Positions 17,067 through 25,992 of a stretch of 64,000 nucleotides of DNA are shown here, piece after piece (positions within the stretch are counted from its first letter, which is position 1; each line of letters opens with the position of its first letter). This stretch comes from Klebsiella indica (GTDB lineage Bacteria; Pseudomonadota; Gammaproteobacteria; Enterobacterales; Enterobacteriaceae). The notes under the pieces were generated by a model, which saw only the letters and a list, made by a program, of their open reading frames with translations, ran no database searches and had not been told where the DNA came from. The stretch lies in contig NZ_VCHQ01000012.1 of the NCBI RefSeq assembly GCF_005860775.1, forward strand, positions 1 through 64,000, read 5' to 3'. The position numbers and the translations under genes were made by a program.

Positions 17067-18458
17067 ATGCGCGTGCTGATTAAAAACGGCATTGTCGTTA
17101 ATGCCGATGCTCAGACAAGACAAGATTTGCTGATAGAGAACGGCATTGTTCGCCAACTGGACGACGATATTATTCCGCAGCTTCCCTGCGAGATTATCGA
17201 CGCGACAGACTGCTACGTCATGCCCGGCGGCGTGGATGTACACACTCATTTTAACATTGACGCCGGTATTGCCCGCAGTTGTGATGATTTTTTTACCGGT
17301 ACCCGCGCAGCAGCATGCGGCGGTACAACAACCATCATCGATCATATGGGATTTGGCCCGACGGGATGCCAGTTGCGCCATCAGCTAGGGGTTTATCACG
17401 GTTACGCCGCGCATAAAGCCGTCATCGACTATAGCTTTCACGGGGTCATTCAGCATATCAACCACGCCATTCTTGATGAAATTCCGATGATGGTTGAAGA
17501 GGGGATCAGCAGCTTTAAGCTGTATCTGACATATCAATACAAGCTTAACGATGATGATGTGTTGCAGGCACTGCGCCGTCTGCATCTCTCTGGCGCGCTG
17601 ACAACGGTCCATCCAGAAAATGATGCCGCCATCGCCTGCAAACGCGCCGAGTTTCTTGCCGCAGGACTCACTGCGCCGCGCTATCACGCCCTGAGTCGCC
17701 CCCTGGAGTGCGAAGCCGAAGCCATTGCCAGGATGATCAATCTTGCGCAGCTCGCCGGCAATGCACCTCTGTATATCGTCCATCTCTCCAACGGCTTAGG
17801 GCTGGATTATTTACGTCTGGCGAAATCCAGACACCAGCCGGTATGGGTAGAAACCTGTCCTCAATATCTACTGCTGGACGAGCGTCGCTATAACACACCG
17901 GAAGGACTGAACTTCATTCTCAGCCCTCCGCTGCGCAATGTCAGCGAGCAGGACAAACTCTGGTGCGGTATCAGCGACGGCACGATTGATGTGGTCGCCA
18001 CCGATCACTGCAATTTTTCAATGGCGCAGCGCCAACAGCTCTCCGGCGGCGATTTCAACCGCTGCCCAAATGGGCTGCCCGGCGTAGAAAACCGGCTGCT
18101 GCTGCTCTTTTCCAGCGCCGTGATAACTGAGCGCATTACGCCACAACGCTTTGTCAATATGACCAGCGCCCTACCCGCGAAACTGTTCGGCCTGTGGCCG
18201 CAGAAAGGGCGGCTGGCGCCAGGCTCCGATGGCGATGTGGTGATTATCGATCCGCATCAGACAACGGAAATTCGCCATGCCGAACAGCATGATAACGGCG
18301 ACTACTCTCCCTGGGAGGGATTCCGCTGTACCGGGGCTATCGTCAGAACCCTTTCACGCGGCGAAACCCTGTTTTGTCAGGGGGAGTTTAACGCCAGAGC
18401 GGGCCGGGGTCGCTTCCTGAGACGCAAGCCGTTTAGCCATCCTAATCACACTGAATAA
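17067..18458 (+). CDS. hyuA: D-phenylhydantoinase/dihydropyrimidinase-family amidohydrolase
   Basis: 463 residues of the cyclic amidohydrolase family; the E. coli orthologue acts on D-phenylhydantoin in vitro. The binuclear metal site is visible: GGVDVHTHFN (about 50-60), the carbamylated lysine in SSFKLYLTYQYK (about 150), TTVHPEND, YIVHLSNG, and VATDHCNF with the catalytic Asp. ATG 17067 matches the E. coli N-terminus MRVLIKNG; a longer frame starts at 17031 but runs back into the repeat element. Here it probably opens a ring such as a hydantoin or dihydropyrimidine-like urate breakdown product. Carbamate kinase follows ten bases later. Confidence 0.92.
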   Translation: MRVLIKNGIVVNADAQTRQDLLIENGIVRQLDDDIIPQLPCEIIDATDCYVMPGGVDVHTHFNIDAGIARSCDDFFTGTRAAACGGTTTIIDHMGFGPTGCQLRHQLGVYHGYAAHKAVIDYSFHGVIQHINHAILDEIPMMVEEGISSFKLYLTYQYKLNDDDVLQALRRLHLSGALTTVHPENDAAIACKRAEFLAAGLTAPRYHALSRPLECEAEAIARMINLAQLAGNAPLYIVHLSNGLGLDYLRLAKSRHQPVWVETCPQYLLLDERRYNTPEGLNFILSPPLRNVSEQDKLWCGISDGTIDVVATDHCNFSMAQRQQLSGGDFNRCPNGLPGVENRLLLLFSSAVITERITPQRFVNMTSALPAKLFGLWPQKGRLAPGSDGDVVIIDPHQTTEIRHAEQHDNGDYSPWEGFRCTGAIVRTLSRGETLFCQGEFNARAGRGRFLRRKPFSHPNHTE

Positions 18459-18468
18459 GTGAGGAAAA

Positions 18469-19401
18469 ATGAGTAAGAAAATTGTTCTCGCGCTGGGCGG
18501 GAATGCGCTGGGCGAGGATCTGGCCGGGCAAATGCAGGCCGTTAAAATGACCTCTCAGGCGATCGTGGATTTAATCGCCCAGGGCCATCAACTGGTGGTC
18601 ACGCACGGTAACGGTCCGCAGGTGGGGATGATCAACCTGGCCTTTGAAGCGGCGGCGAAAACCGCAGCCCATACGCCAATGCTGCCGATGTCAGTGTGTG
18701 TGGCATTAAGCCAGGGTTATATTGGTTACGATCTGCAAAACGCGCTGCGCGAAGAACTGTTATCACGCGGCATACAAATGCCGGTGGTGACACTGGTCAC
18801 GCAAGTGGAAGTTGACGCCAGCGATCCTGCCTTTCTTAATCCAACCAAACCCATTGGTTCTTTCTTCACCCGGCAAGAAGCCGAATTGCTGGAGAAACAG
18901 GGTTATACGCTGAAAGAAGATGCCGGTCGCGGCTACCGCCGCGTTGTCGCCTCTCCCAAACCAATAGACATTATCGAAAAAGAGACCGTCAAGGCGCTGG
19001 TCGAGGCCGGACAGTTAGTCATTACCGTCGGCGGCGGTGGTATTCCCGTGATCCGTGAAGGCAACCATCTGCGAGGCGCCAGCGCGGTTATCGACAAGGA
19101 CTGGGCCAGCGCCCGGCTCGCCGAAATGATCGATGCAGATATGCTCATCATTTTGACGGCAGTGGAAAAAGTGGCGATTAACTTCGGTAAAGAAAATGAG
19201 CAATGGCTGGATCGTCTGTCATTAAACGATGCCGATCGCTTTATCAACGAAGGCCATTTCGCCAAAGGCTCCATGCTGCCGAAAGTTGAAGCCGCCGTGT
19301 CATTCGCCCGTTCCCGGCCTGGACGGGAAGCGCTGATTACCGTCTTGAGCAAAGCGAAAGAAGGCATTGAAGGAAAAACCGGCACCGTGATCTGCCAGTA
19401 G
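18469..19401 (+). CDS. yqeA: Carbamate kinase-like protein YqeA
   Basis: 310 residues of the amino-acid-kinase fold, carbamate kinase subgroup (ArcC-like), making ATP from carbamoyl phosphate and ADP. Signatures are LALGGNALG at the start, HGNGPQVGMI near 45, TVGGGGIPVI near 185 and VIDKDWASARLAEMIDAD near 205. ATG 18469 follows GTGAGGAAAA. It is the last gene of the ygeW run. With YgeW acting on a carbamoyl compound, the pair forms a substrate-level ATP-yielding end to ring cleavage, analogous to the arginine deiminase pathway. Confidence 0.92.
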   Translation: MSKKIVLALGGNALGEDLAGQMQAVKMTSQAIVDLIAQGHQLVVTHGNGPQVGMINLAFEAAAKTAAHTPMLPMSVCVALSQGYIGYDLQNALREELLSRGIQMPVVTLVTQVEVDASDPAFLNPTKPIGSFFTRQEAELLEKQGYTLKEDAGRGYRRVVASPKPIDIIEKETVKALVEAGQLVITVGGGGIPVIREGNHLRGASAVIDKDWASARLAEMIDADMLIILTAVEKVAINFGKENEQWLDRLSLNDADRFINEGHFAKGSMLPKVEAAVSFARSRPGREALITVLSKAKEGIEGKTGTVICQ

Positions 19402-19462
19402 CCGGACAATACAGCGCCATCCGGCATACGCTCCACACGGTTGCCGGATGGTGACGCTAACG
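19401..19462. repeat. REP/BIME element
   Basis: Two REP-type palindromic units in inverted orientation (gccggacaatacagcgccatccggc and gttgccggatggtgacgctaacg) lie between the convergent yqeA and yqeB genes, a normal location for REP sequences that protect or end transcripts. Confidence 0.7.
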
Positions 19463-19517
19463 TCCCCTGTCATCCTCTGCGAACAGCGTGGTCGTTGGTG
19501 ACAAACAACACGCAACC

Positions 19518-21143
19518 TTATGCAACTTCCAGCACTTCTCTGGTTGATTTTACCCCCTGATGCATCAGCATCATCAGCGCTTCCAGGACTCCGCCGCCGA
19601 TCGCCCGCGCTTTATCAGACACGGTGGTAAAATCGGCTGTCTCGCCACGCGGGTCAATATCACCGATTTTAAACCCGCCGACCACCGCCAGCCCGTCGCT
19701 TAACAGGCCACGCACCATGCCCGACAGCGGGGCCTTAATTTCACTGTCGCCAATCCAGGCGATCACCTCCCCCTCCTTCACCAGGTCGCCTAATTTTACA
19801 TTGGCACGCATGATGCCCGCTGCGGGCGCACGAATCACCCGTCGCGCGGTATGCCCCATAATATTCCCCGGCACGCCGGTATTTTCTTGTGCGCAACCGG
19901 AGTAAATCACCTTTCCCAGCCAGTGGCCGCGATTGGTTTCTATTACCGCATGACAATCCTCACCTGCGCTAAATCCTGGCCCTAAAGCAATCGTCACCGG
20001 GGCCATCGCAATATGGGTGCCCAAATTGTGTTTTGCCAGAATGGCATCCACCACGCAGACGGGCTTTAACGTATCAAGAGATGCACAGACAGGATCGACC
20101 AGTACCGGAATGATGCCGCGCTCCGCCAGCGCTATCGCGTCTGTCGCCGAATTCACCCGCCGGGCGGTGACGCTTTCCACCACCATTTCCCCCTCAAACA
20201 CCGCCTGAGCAAATGCCACGCTACGGCGGATCACCGTCGGTTGCTCCACTTCCAGCATGAATACCTTGAATCCGGCATGGTAAAGACGCAACGCCACGCC
20301 GCTGGCGATATCTCCCGCGCCGCGGATCACCACGCGCTGATGCCCGGAAGGATGCGCAGGTTTCATCATTAATCCGCCAGGCGCATTATTCTTTATCTGT
20401 AAAATCTCAGCCAGCACGCTTACCGCGATCTCCTGCGGCGTTTCAGCGCCAATGTTGTAACCTACCGGCGCATGCAGGCGCGCAAGATGTTCTTCCGCGA
20501 TGCCTTTTTCCCGCAACTGGCGCAAAAAAAGCTGAACCTTGCGGCGACTTGCCAGCAGCCCCAGCCAGGCCAGCGGACGCTCCACCAGCTTATCCAGCGC
20601 CTCGCGATCCTGATTATTGGTGGCGATAAGGACGAAGTTATCGGGCCGGATCTCCAGCGCATCCACCGCCTCAGCAAACGAATCGGCATGCAGTAACTGC
20701 ACCGAGGGCGGGAATGCCGCCAGATTTAAGCTTTCACGATAAATATCCGCCACGGCGATATCAAAACCCAACAGCGCGGCGCTCTGTGCTATCGCCCGAT
20801 TCACATGCCCGGCGCCGATCAGCACCAGACGGGGACGGAGCCCATGTACGCTGATGAAGACCGTCATCGCGCCACCGCAATCAGAACCGACAGCATCCGC
20901 ACCATTACGCGCCATCCGCCCATGAAACAAACGCGGCTTTCTTTCCCGTAAAGCCTGTTGCGCCTCATCGATCACTTTGCGCTCCACCATTCCTCCGCCA
21001 ATCGTGCCAAAGGTCGTTCCATCCTGATGAATCAACATCTCAGCTGAATGTCGCGGCGTTGAGCCACGGCTATCGACAATTTGCGCCAACGCAAATGGAC
21101 TGTTTTGTTCTTCGAGTCTTGCCGCTTCTGTGAAAATATTCAT
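19518..21143 (-). CDS. yqeB: YqeB: XdhC/CoxI-type molybdenum-hydroxylase maturation protein
   Basis: 541 residues, the E. coli length, with two parts. Residues 1-240 are XdhC/CoxI-like (SRGSTPRHSAEM, GTIGGGMVERK, then a Rossmann segment VLIGAGHVNRAIAQSA). Residues from about 265 match the EF2563 family linked to selenium-dependent molybdenum hydroxylases (VVIRGAGDIASGVALRL). The protein is expected to insert the matured, perhaps sulphurated or selenated, cofactor into XdhA/XdhD-type enzymes. It is transcribed with yqeC, just upstream on the same strand. No in-frame selenocysteine codon is needed. Name given by similarity; the biochemical role is inferred. Confidence 0.9.
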   Translation of the reverse strand: MNIFTEAARLEEQNSPFALAQIVDSRGSTPRHSAEMLIHQDGTTFGTIGGGMVERKVIDEAQQALRERKPRLFHGRMARNGADAVGSDCGGAMTVFISVHGLRPRLVLIGAGHVNRAIAQSAALLGFDIAVADIYRESLNLAAFPPSVQLLHADSFAEAVDALEIRPDNFVLIATNNQDREALDKLVERPLAWLGLLASRRKVQLFLRQLREKGIAEEHLARLHAPVGYNIGAETPQEIAVSVLAEILQIKNNAPGGLMMKPAHPSGHQRVVIRGAGDIASGVALRLYHAGFKVFMLEVEQPTVIRRSVAFAQAVFEGEMVVESVTARRVNSATDAIALAERGIIPVLVDPVCASLDTLKPVCVVDAILAKHNLGTHIAMAPVTIALGPGFSAGEDCHAVIETNRGHWLGKVIYSGCAQENTGVPGNIMGHTARRVIRAPAAGIMRANVKLGDLVKEGEVIAWIGDSEIKAPLSGMVRGLLSDGLAVVGGFKIGDIDPRGETADFTTVSDKARAIGGGVLEALMMLMHQGVKSTREVLEVA

Positions 21144-21191
21144 AAAAACCTCAATGGATATCCCTATGGTGGTTCCGGTTTCCCGGCCTCG

Positions 21192-21971
21192 CTATCTCAC
21201 AAGTCTGCGCGTAATCGGTGGCTGTTCCCGTACCGCCCCCAGCCAGATGGCATCCACATTCCCATTGCGCAATAGCTGGAACAGATCGTATTCCGTCGCG
21301 CTATTCTCAGATTGAGAAAATTGATTGAGAAACCAGATACGCCTGCTGTCCGGCGGGACGTTTTTAAACGCCCCCTGTGGGTGGCGAATTAGCCGAAGAA
21401 GGTGCCCGAAGGTCAGCGGCTCATCCGCCGTCAGGCCAGTGATCTCAGCAAACAACGGCCAGCGATGGACATTCTCCGCGCCCGTATTCTCCCCCAACAT
21501 CTGCCCGCCCATAACGGCAATCACGCAGCAACTGCTTTCAGGTATGCAAGGTTCGTGCTCATCCGGCGCTTTAAGCGGCAATCCGTGAGCGCCATCCGCT
21601 TCTACCAGAATAACGTCACATTCCGCACGGGCCGCCAGCGCATCAATGGCCTGCGGCGAAAATCCTCTCGCTTTCCCTTCCTGCGCTTTCCATGCGCGAA
21701 AACAGGCCCAGATGGGCCGCATAAGATAGTGGGAAGGCAGAGCGGCAGGCTCCCTGCAGAAGATCGTTGGGCAAGCGGCATCGGGCAGAAACATATGCGT
21801 CGTTGTGGTCACGATGACCCGCCTGCCGTAGCCATGAAATAATCTCGCCAGCCAGAAAAGCGTACTCGTTTTCCCTCCAGCCCCGACAAGCGAAATAATC
21901 AAGGGACGTTTCTGCGCACCTAAATCAAAGAATAAACCGGCGTGACTCTTTATATTTTTATCAATAATCAT
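21192..21971 (-). CDS. yqeC: YqeC: P-loop protein, selenium-dependent hydroxylase accessory
   Basis: 259 residues. A P-loop SLVGAGGKTSTL lies near residue 25, and VILVEADGAHGLPLKAP near 140 is the hallmark of the YqeC family, annotated as an accessory of selenium-dependent molybdenum hydroxylases. ATG 21971 has a close AGGTGG site; the frame extends twelve codons upstream. It is divergent from mocA with only 26 bases between start codons, so the two share a tiny promoter region, and is followed by yqeB after 48 bases. The biochemical role is not settled. Confidence 0.88.
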   Translation of the reverse strand: MIIDKNIKSHAGLFFDLGAQKRPLIISLVGAGGKTSTLFWLARLFHGYGRRVIVTTTTHMFLPDAACPTIFCREPAALPSHYLMRPIWACFRAWKAQEGKARGFSPQAIDALAARAECDVILVEADGAHGLPLKAPDEHEPCIPESSCCVIAVMGGQMLGENTGAENVHRWPLFAEITGLTADEPLTFGHLLRLIRHPQGAFKNVPPDSRRIWFLNQFSQSENSATEYDLFQLLRNGNVDAIWLGAVREQPPITRRLVR

Positions 21972-21997
21972 CAGCCACCTAAAATAAGGAATGGACG

Positions 21998-22561
21998 ATG
22001 CCGCCAATCGACTGCATTATTACCGCCGCGGGGCTTTCATCACGAATGGGAAAATGGAAAATGATGCTACCCTGGCAGGACGGGACAATTCTTGATGCAA
22101 GTATCAAAAATGCCCTGCAATTTTGCAGCCAGGTTATTTTAGTTACCGGCTATCGCGGCGATGAACTGTACCATCGCTATGCCGGCGCAAGTCATATACT
22201 GATAACGCACAACCCTGACTATGCTGATGGTCTGTACTCTTCTGTGAAGGTCGCCGCAAACGCCGTTAAAAGCGAATACTGCTTCATCACCCACGGAGAC
22301 ATGCCCTGCCTGACGTTTGAAATATTTAATAAAATATGGTCATTACGCAATGACAGCGCGCTAATCCCGTACTATCAGGGCACGCCAGGCCATCCGATTC
22401 TGCTCACCCGACGCTGCCTGTTACAGGCCCTCTCCGGCCCGCAAAAAAATATGCATCAGGCATTACTGGCTGGCGCGCATAATAAGGTGGAAATAGATCA
22501 TATAGAAATCATTTCGGATGTTGATACGCCAGAGGATTTTATTCGCCTCCATCAGCGTTAA
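21998..22561 (+). CDS. mocA: Molybdenum cofactor cytidylyltransferase
   Basis: 187 residues (E. coli MocA/YgfJ is 192). A nucleotidyltransferase-fold enzyme that attaches CMP to molybdopterin, giving the MCD cofactor used by XdhA/XdhD-type hydroxylases. Signatures are TAAGLSSRMGKWKMMLPW (nucleotide-binding loop, residues 8-25), NPDYADGLYSSV near 75, THGDMPCL near 100 with the metal Asp, and ISDVDTPEDF near the end. It lies in the middle of the two sets of molybdenum hydroxylase genes and divergent from yqeC/yqeB, which fits a joint maturation unit. Confidence 0.9.
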   Translation: MPPIDCIITAAGLSSRMGKWKMMLPWQDGTILDASIKNALQFCSQVILVTGYRGDELYHRYAGASHILITHNPDYADGLYSSVKVAANAVKSEYCFITHGDMPCLTFEIFNKIWSLRNDSALIPYYQGTPGHPILLTRRCLLQALSGPQKNMHQALLAGAHNKVEIDHIEIISDVDTPEDFIRLHQR

Positions 22562-22625
22562 TAAAAATTATCACGACCAGGTTAAACGATTGCGTTCAAA
22601 CAAAAAAGTTCCACACCCTCCACAC

Positions 22626-22638
22626 TTATCATAATGAT
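22626..22638. promoter_or_regulatory. ATCATAATGAT site upstream of ygfK
   Basis: It lies about 170 bases upstream of the -24/-12 promoter and shares ATCATAATGAT with the xdhA region at 6957-6967. It is an enhancer-site candidate for YgeV by position and sharing only. Confidence 0.35.
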
Positions 22639-22808
22639 ACAAATTCCTTCTTTTTGAGAAAATAAAAGGCGTTCGTGAAACAACCGTTTGATAAATGGAT
22701 CATACTGATTTTAATTCTCATTTACGACATGTGAGATATTTCACAAAGCGGGCTCAAGTTTAGAAGCACTTCACAAAAAATTATATTTATGCCCGGTGTC
22801 CGTAATCA

Positions 22809-22824
22809 TGGTGTGAATGTTGCT
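22809..22824 (+). promoter_or_regulatory. Sigma-54 promoter of ygfK-ssnA-ygfM-xdhD
   Basis: TGGTGTGAATGTTGCT has GG and GC in exact -24/-12 register (TGG-N9-TTGCT). Transcription would begin near 22836, 50 bases before the ygfK ATG. Confidence 0.65.
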
Positions 22825-22885
22825 CTACCCCCCCCAGACCTCCGGTTTATCCACACCGGTTAATTCATGATAAAAGGAGAGGGTT

Positions 22886-25800
22886 ATGGGGGATATTATG
22901 CGTCCCGTGCCATTTGAGGAGCTTTTGACGCGCATATTTGATGAATACCTGCAACAGGGTTCTATCTTTGGTATTCCTGAGCAACAGTTTTACTCACCCG
23001 CCAATGATAGGTCAGTCAACGTCTTTGGTGAAACCTGTGCCACCCCCGTTGGTCCTGCCGCTGGCCCGCACACCCAACTGGCGCAAAATATCATCACCTC
23101 CTGGCTGACTGGCGGCCGCTTCATTGAACTGAAAACAGTACAAATACTTGACCGGCTGGAGCTGGAAAAACCCTGTATCGATGCGGAAGACGAATGTTTC
23201 AATACTGAGTGGTCCACCGAGTTTACTCTGCAAAAGGCCTGGGATGAATACCTGAAGGCCTGGTTCGTCCTGCATCTGTTAGAGCAGATGTTCCAGCCCG
23301 CCAGCGCTGGCGCCGGGAAATCATTTATCTTCAATATGAGCGTCGGCTACAACCTGGACGGCATCAAACAACCGCCGATGCAGCAGTTTATCGACAGTAT
23401 GATCGATGCTTCAGCGCAGCCGAAATTTACGCAATACCGCGACACACTTAGCCGCTGGCTGCATGACGACGATTTTCTGGCACGCCACGGACTGAATAAA
23501 CAGCGGGAAACCCTGCGCGCGCTTCCCGAACGTATTCCTGCCACCCTGGTTCACGGCGTCACCCTCTCTACCATGCATGGCTGTCCGCCACATGAAATCG
23601 AGGCCATCTGCCAGTACATGCTGGAAGAAAAGGCGCTGAACACCTTCGTAAAACTGAATCCAACCCTGTTGGGCTATGCCCGCGTTCGCCAGATTCTGGA
23701 TAGCTGCGGCTTCAGTTATATTGGACTGAAAGAGGCGTCGTTCGAGCACGATCTCAAACTGCCTCAGGCGCTGGAAATGCTGAAACGCCTGATGACGCTG
23801 GCGAAAAAGAAATCGCTGGGCTTCGGCGTCAAGCTCACCAACACCCTTGGCACCATCAACAATAAAGGCGCGCTTCCCGGCGATGAGATGTATATGTCCG
23901 GTCGGGCGCTGTTCCCGCTTTCTATCAACGTGGCGGCGGAACTGTCCCGGGCCTTCGACGGAAAATTACCGATCTCATATTCCGGTGGCGCCAGCCAACT
24001 GACAATTCGCGATATTTTCGATACCGGGATCCGCCCTATTACTATGGCGACCGATCTATTGAAGCCCGGCGGCTACCTGCGTCTGAGCGCCTGCATGCGT
24101 GAGCTGGAAGCATCGGATACCTGGGGAATGACCCAAATCGACGTGGAGCGATTAAATCGGCTGGCAGAAGACGCCATGACGATGGCCTATACCCAGAAAC
24201 ACTGGAAACCGGAAGATCGTATTGAGGTAGCGGAAAGCCTGCCGCTAACCGATTGCTACGTCGCGCCGTGCGTTACCGCCTGCGCTATTAAGCAGGATAT
24301 CCCCGAATATATTCGCCTGATGGGAGAACAGCGCTACGCCGATGCGCTGGCGCTTATCTATCAACGCAACGCTCTGCCTGCCATTACCGGTCATATTTGC
24401 GATCATCAATGCCAGTACAACTGTACGCGCCTGGATTACGACAGCGCCCTGAACATTCGCGAACTGAAAAAAATCGCTCTGGAAAAAGGCTGGGATGAAT
24501 ACAAACAACGCTGGCATAAACCCGCAGGCTCCGGCTCCCGGCATCCGGTAGCGGTGATCGGCGCGGGCCCCGCGGGGCTTGCCGCAGGTTATTTCCTGGC
24601 GCGAGCCGGACATTCAGTTACCCTGTTTGAGCGGGAAGCTAACGCTGGCGGCGTCGTCAAAAACATTATCCCGCAGTTCCGCATCCCTGCTGAGTTAATC
24701 CAGCATGATATTGATTTTGTTGCCGATCACGGCGTGAAATTCGAATATGGCTGTGATGCCCATCTCACGATAGAACAGTTGAAAAACCAGGGCTATCAGT
24801 ATGTGCTGATCGCCACCGGTACTGACAAAAACAGTGGAGTGAAGCTGGAAGGCGATAATCCTCATGTCTGGAAATCGTTGCCCTTCCTGCGTGAATACAA
24901 TCAGGGCTCCACGCTGAACCTGGGTAAACACGTGGTTGTTGTTGGTGCCGGGAATACCGCGATGGACTGTGCCCGGGCGGCGTTGCGCGTGCCCGGTGTG
25001 GAAAAGGCAACCATTGTCTATCGCCGTTCACTGCAGGAAATGCCTGCCTGGCGTGAAGAGTATGAAGAGGCATTGCACGATGGCGTTGAGTTCCGCTTCC
25101 TGATGAATCCACAACGCTTTGCTGCCGACGGGACGCTCACCCTGCGCGTGATGTCTCTTGGCGAGCCTGATGAGAAAGGGCGCCGCCGTCCGGTAGAAAC
25201 AGATGAGACCATTACGCTGCATGCCGACAGCCTGATCACCGCCATTGGGGAACAGCAGGACACCGATGCGCTGAGCGCCATGGGAGTCCCGCTGAACGAT
25301 AAAGGCTGGCCGGAGGTAAACGCCAACGGTGAAACCCGCCTGACAAACGTCTTTATGATTGGCGATGTTCAGCGTGGTCCTTCCTCTATCGTCGCCGCTA
25401 TCGGCTCTGCCCGGCGGGCAACCGATACGATCCTTTACCGGGAAAATATCCGCTCTCACCACGCCGATAAACGCTGGAATAACGTAAATCCTGCTGAAAT
25501 CTACCAGCGTAAGGGGGAGATATCGGTCGCCATCATCGACAAAGACGATCGCGATGCCTTCGTTGCCCAGGAAGGCGAACGCTGCCTTGAGTGCAACTAC
25601 TTATGCAGCAAGTGTGTCGATGTCTGCCCAAACCGCGCCAACGTATCGATTGCGATACCAGGCTTCAGGAACCGCTTCCAGACGCTGCACCTGGACGCTT
25701 ACTGCAACGAATGCGGCAACTGCGCCCAGTTCTGCCCGTGGCAGGGCAAACCTTACAAAGACAAAATCACCGTCTTTAGCCTGGCGCAGGATTTTGACGC

Positions 25801-25990
25801 CAGCAGCAATCCAGGTTTCCTGGTGGAAGAGGATCGCGTACGCATCCGTCTCAATAACCAAAGTTGGGTCCTGAATATTGATAACGACGGCCAGTTCGCC
25901 AGCATCCCACCGGGACTGGATGAAACCTGCCGCATCATCAGCCATGTCCACCAGCAACATCACTATCTGCTGGGCCGGGTGGAGGTATAA
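22886..25990 (+). CDS. ygfK: YgfK: iron-sulphur flavoprotein oxidoreductase
   Basis: 1034 residues (E. coli 1032). Residues 1-430 form a dihydroorotate-dehydrogenase-like barrel region (TLSTMHGCPPHEIE, FGVKLTNTLG). Residues 450-540 have a glutamate-synthase small-subunit-like cysteine domain (CYVAPCVTACAIKQDIPEY, HICDHQCQYNC). A pyridine-nucleotide disulphide oxidoreductase domain follows (VIGAGPAGLAAGYF near 555; second site VVVGAGNTAMDCARAA near 685). The end holds two 4Fe-4S motifs (CLECNYLCSKCVDVCP; CNECGNCAQFCPW). This layout fits electron transfer between NAD(P)H, flavin and an Fe-S/molybdenum partner such as XdhD/YgfM. ATG 22886 follows AAAGGAGAGGG. First gene of a four-gene operon; conserved in anaerobic urate degraders. 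Confidence 0.92.
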   Translation: MGDIMRPVPFEELLTRIFDEYLQQGSIFGIPEQQFYSPANDRSVNVFGETCATPVGPAAGPHTQLAQNIITSWLTGGRFIELKTVQILDRLELEKPCIDAEDECFNTEWSTEFTLQKAWDEYLKAWFVLHLLEQMFQPASAGAGKSFIFNMSVGYNLDGIKQPPMQQFIDSMIDASAQPKFTQYRDTLSRWLHDDDFLARHGLNKQRETLRALPERIPATLVHGVTLSTMHGCPPHEIEAICQYMLEEKALNTFVKLNPTLLGYARVRQILDSCGFSYIGLKEASFEHDLKLPQALEMLKRLMTLAKKKSLGFGVKLTNTLGTINNKGALPGDEMYMSGRALFPLSINVAAELSRAFDGKLPISYSGGASQLTIRDIFDTGIRPITMATDLLKPGGYLRLSACMRELEASDTWGMTQIDVERLNRLAEDAMTMAYTQKHWKPEDRIEVAESLPLTDCYVAPCVTACAIKQDIPEYIRLMGEQRYADALALIYQRNALPAITGHICDHQCQYNCTRLDYDSALNIRELKKIALEKGWDEYKQRWHKPAGSGSRHPVAVIGAGPAGLAAGYFLARAGHSVTLFEREANAGGVVKNIIPQFRIPAELIQHDIDFVADHGVKFEYGCDAHLTIEQLKNQGYQYVLIATGTDKNSGVKLEGDNPHVWKSLPFLREYNQGSTLNLGKHVVVVGAGNTAMDCARAALRVPGVEKATIVYRRSLQEMPAWREEYEEALHDGVEFRFLMNPQRFAADGTLTLRVMSLGEPDEKGRRRPVETDETITLHADSLITAIGEQQDTDALSAMGVPLNDKGWPEVNANGETRLTNVFMIGDVQRGPSSIVAAIGSARRATDTILYRENIRSHHADKRWNNVNPAEIYQRKGEISVAIIDKDDRDAFVAQEGERCLECNYLCSKCVDVCPNRANVSIAIPGFRNRFQTLHLDAYCNECGNCAQFCPWQGKPYKDKITVFSLAQDFDASSNPGFLVEEDRVRIRLNNQSWVLNIDNDGQFASIPPGLDETCRIISHVHQQHHYLLGRVEV

Positions 25991-25992
25991 CC

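Larger units (their letters stand above)
22562..22885. other. Intergenic regulatory region before ygfK
   Basis: 324 bases with no gene. It holds TTATCATAATGAT (22626-22638), an 11-base match to the site upstream of xdhA, and the sigma-54 promoter at 22809. A C8 run follows the promoter. The remainder is AT-rich and featureless by eye. Confidence 0.5.
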
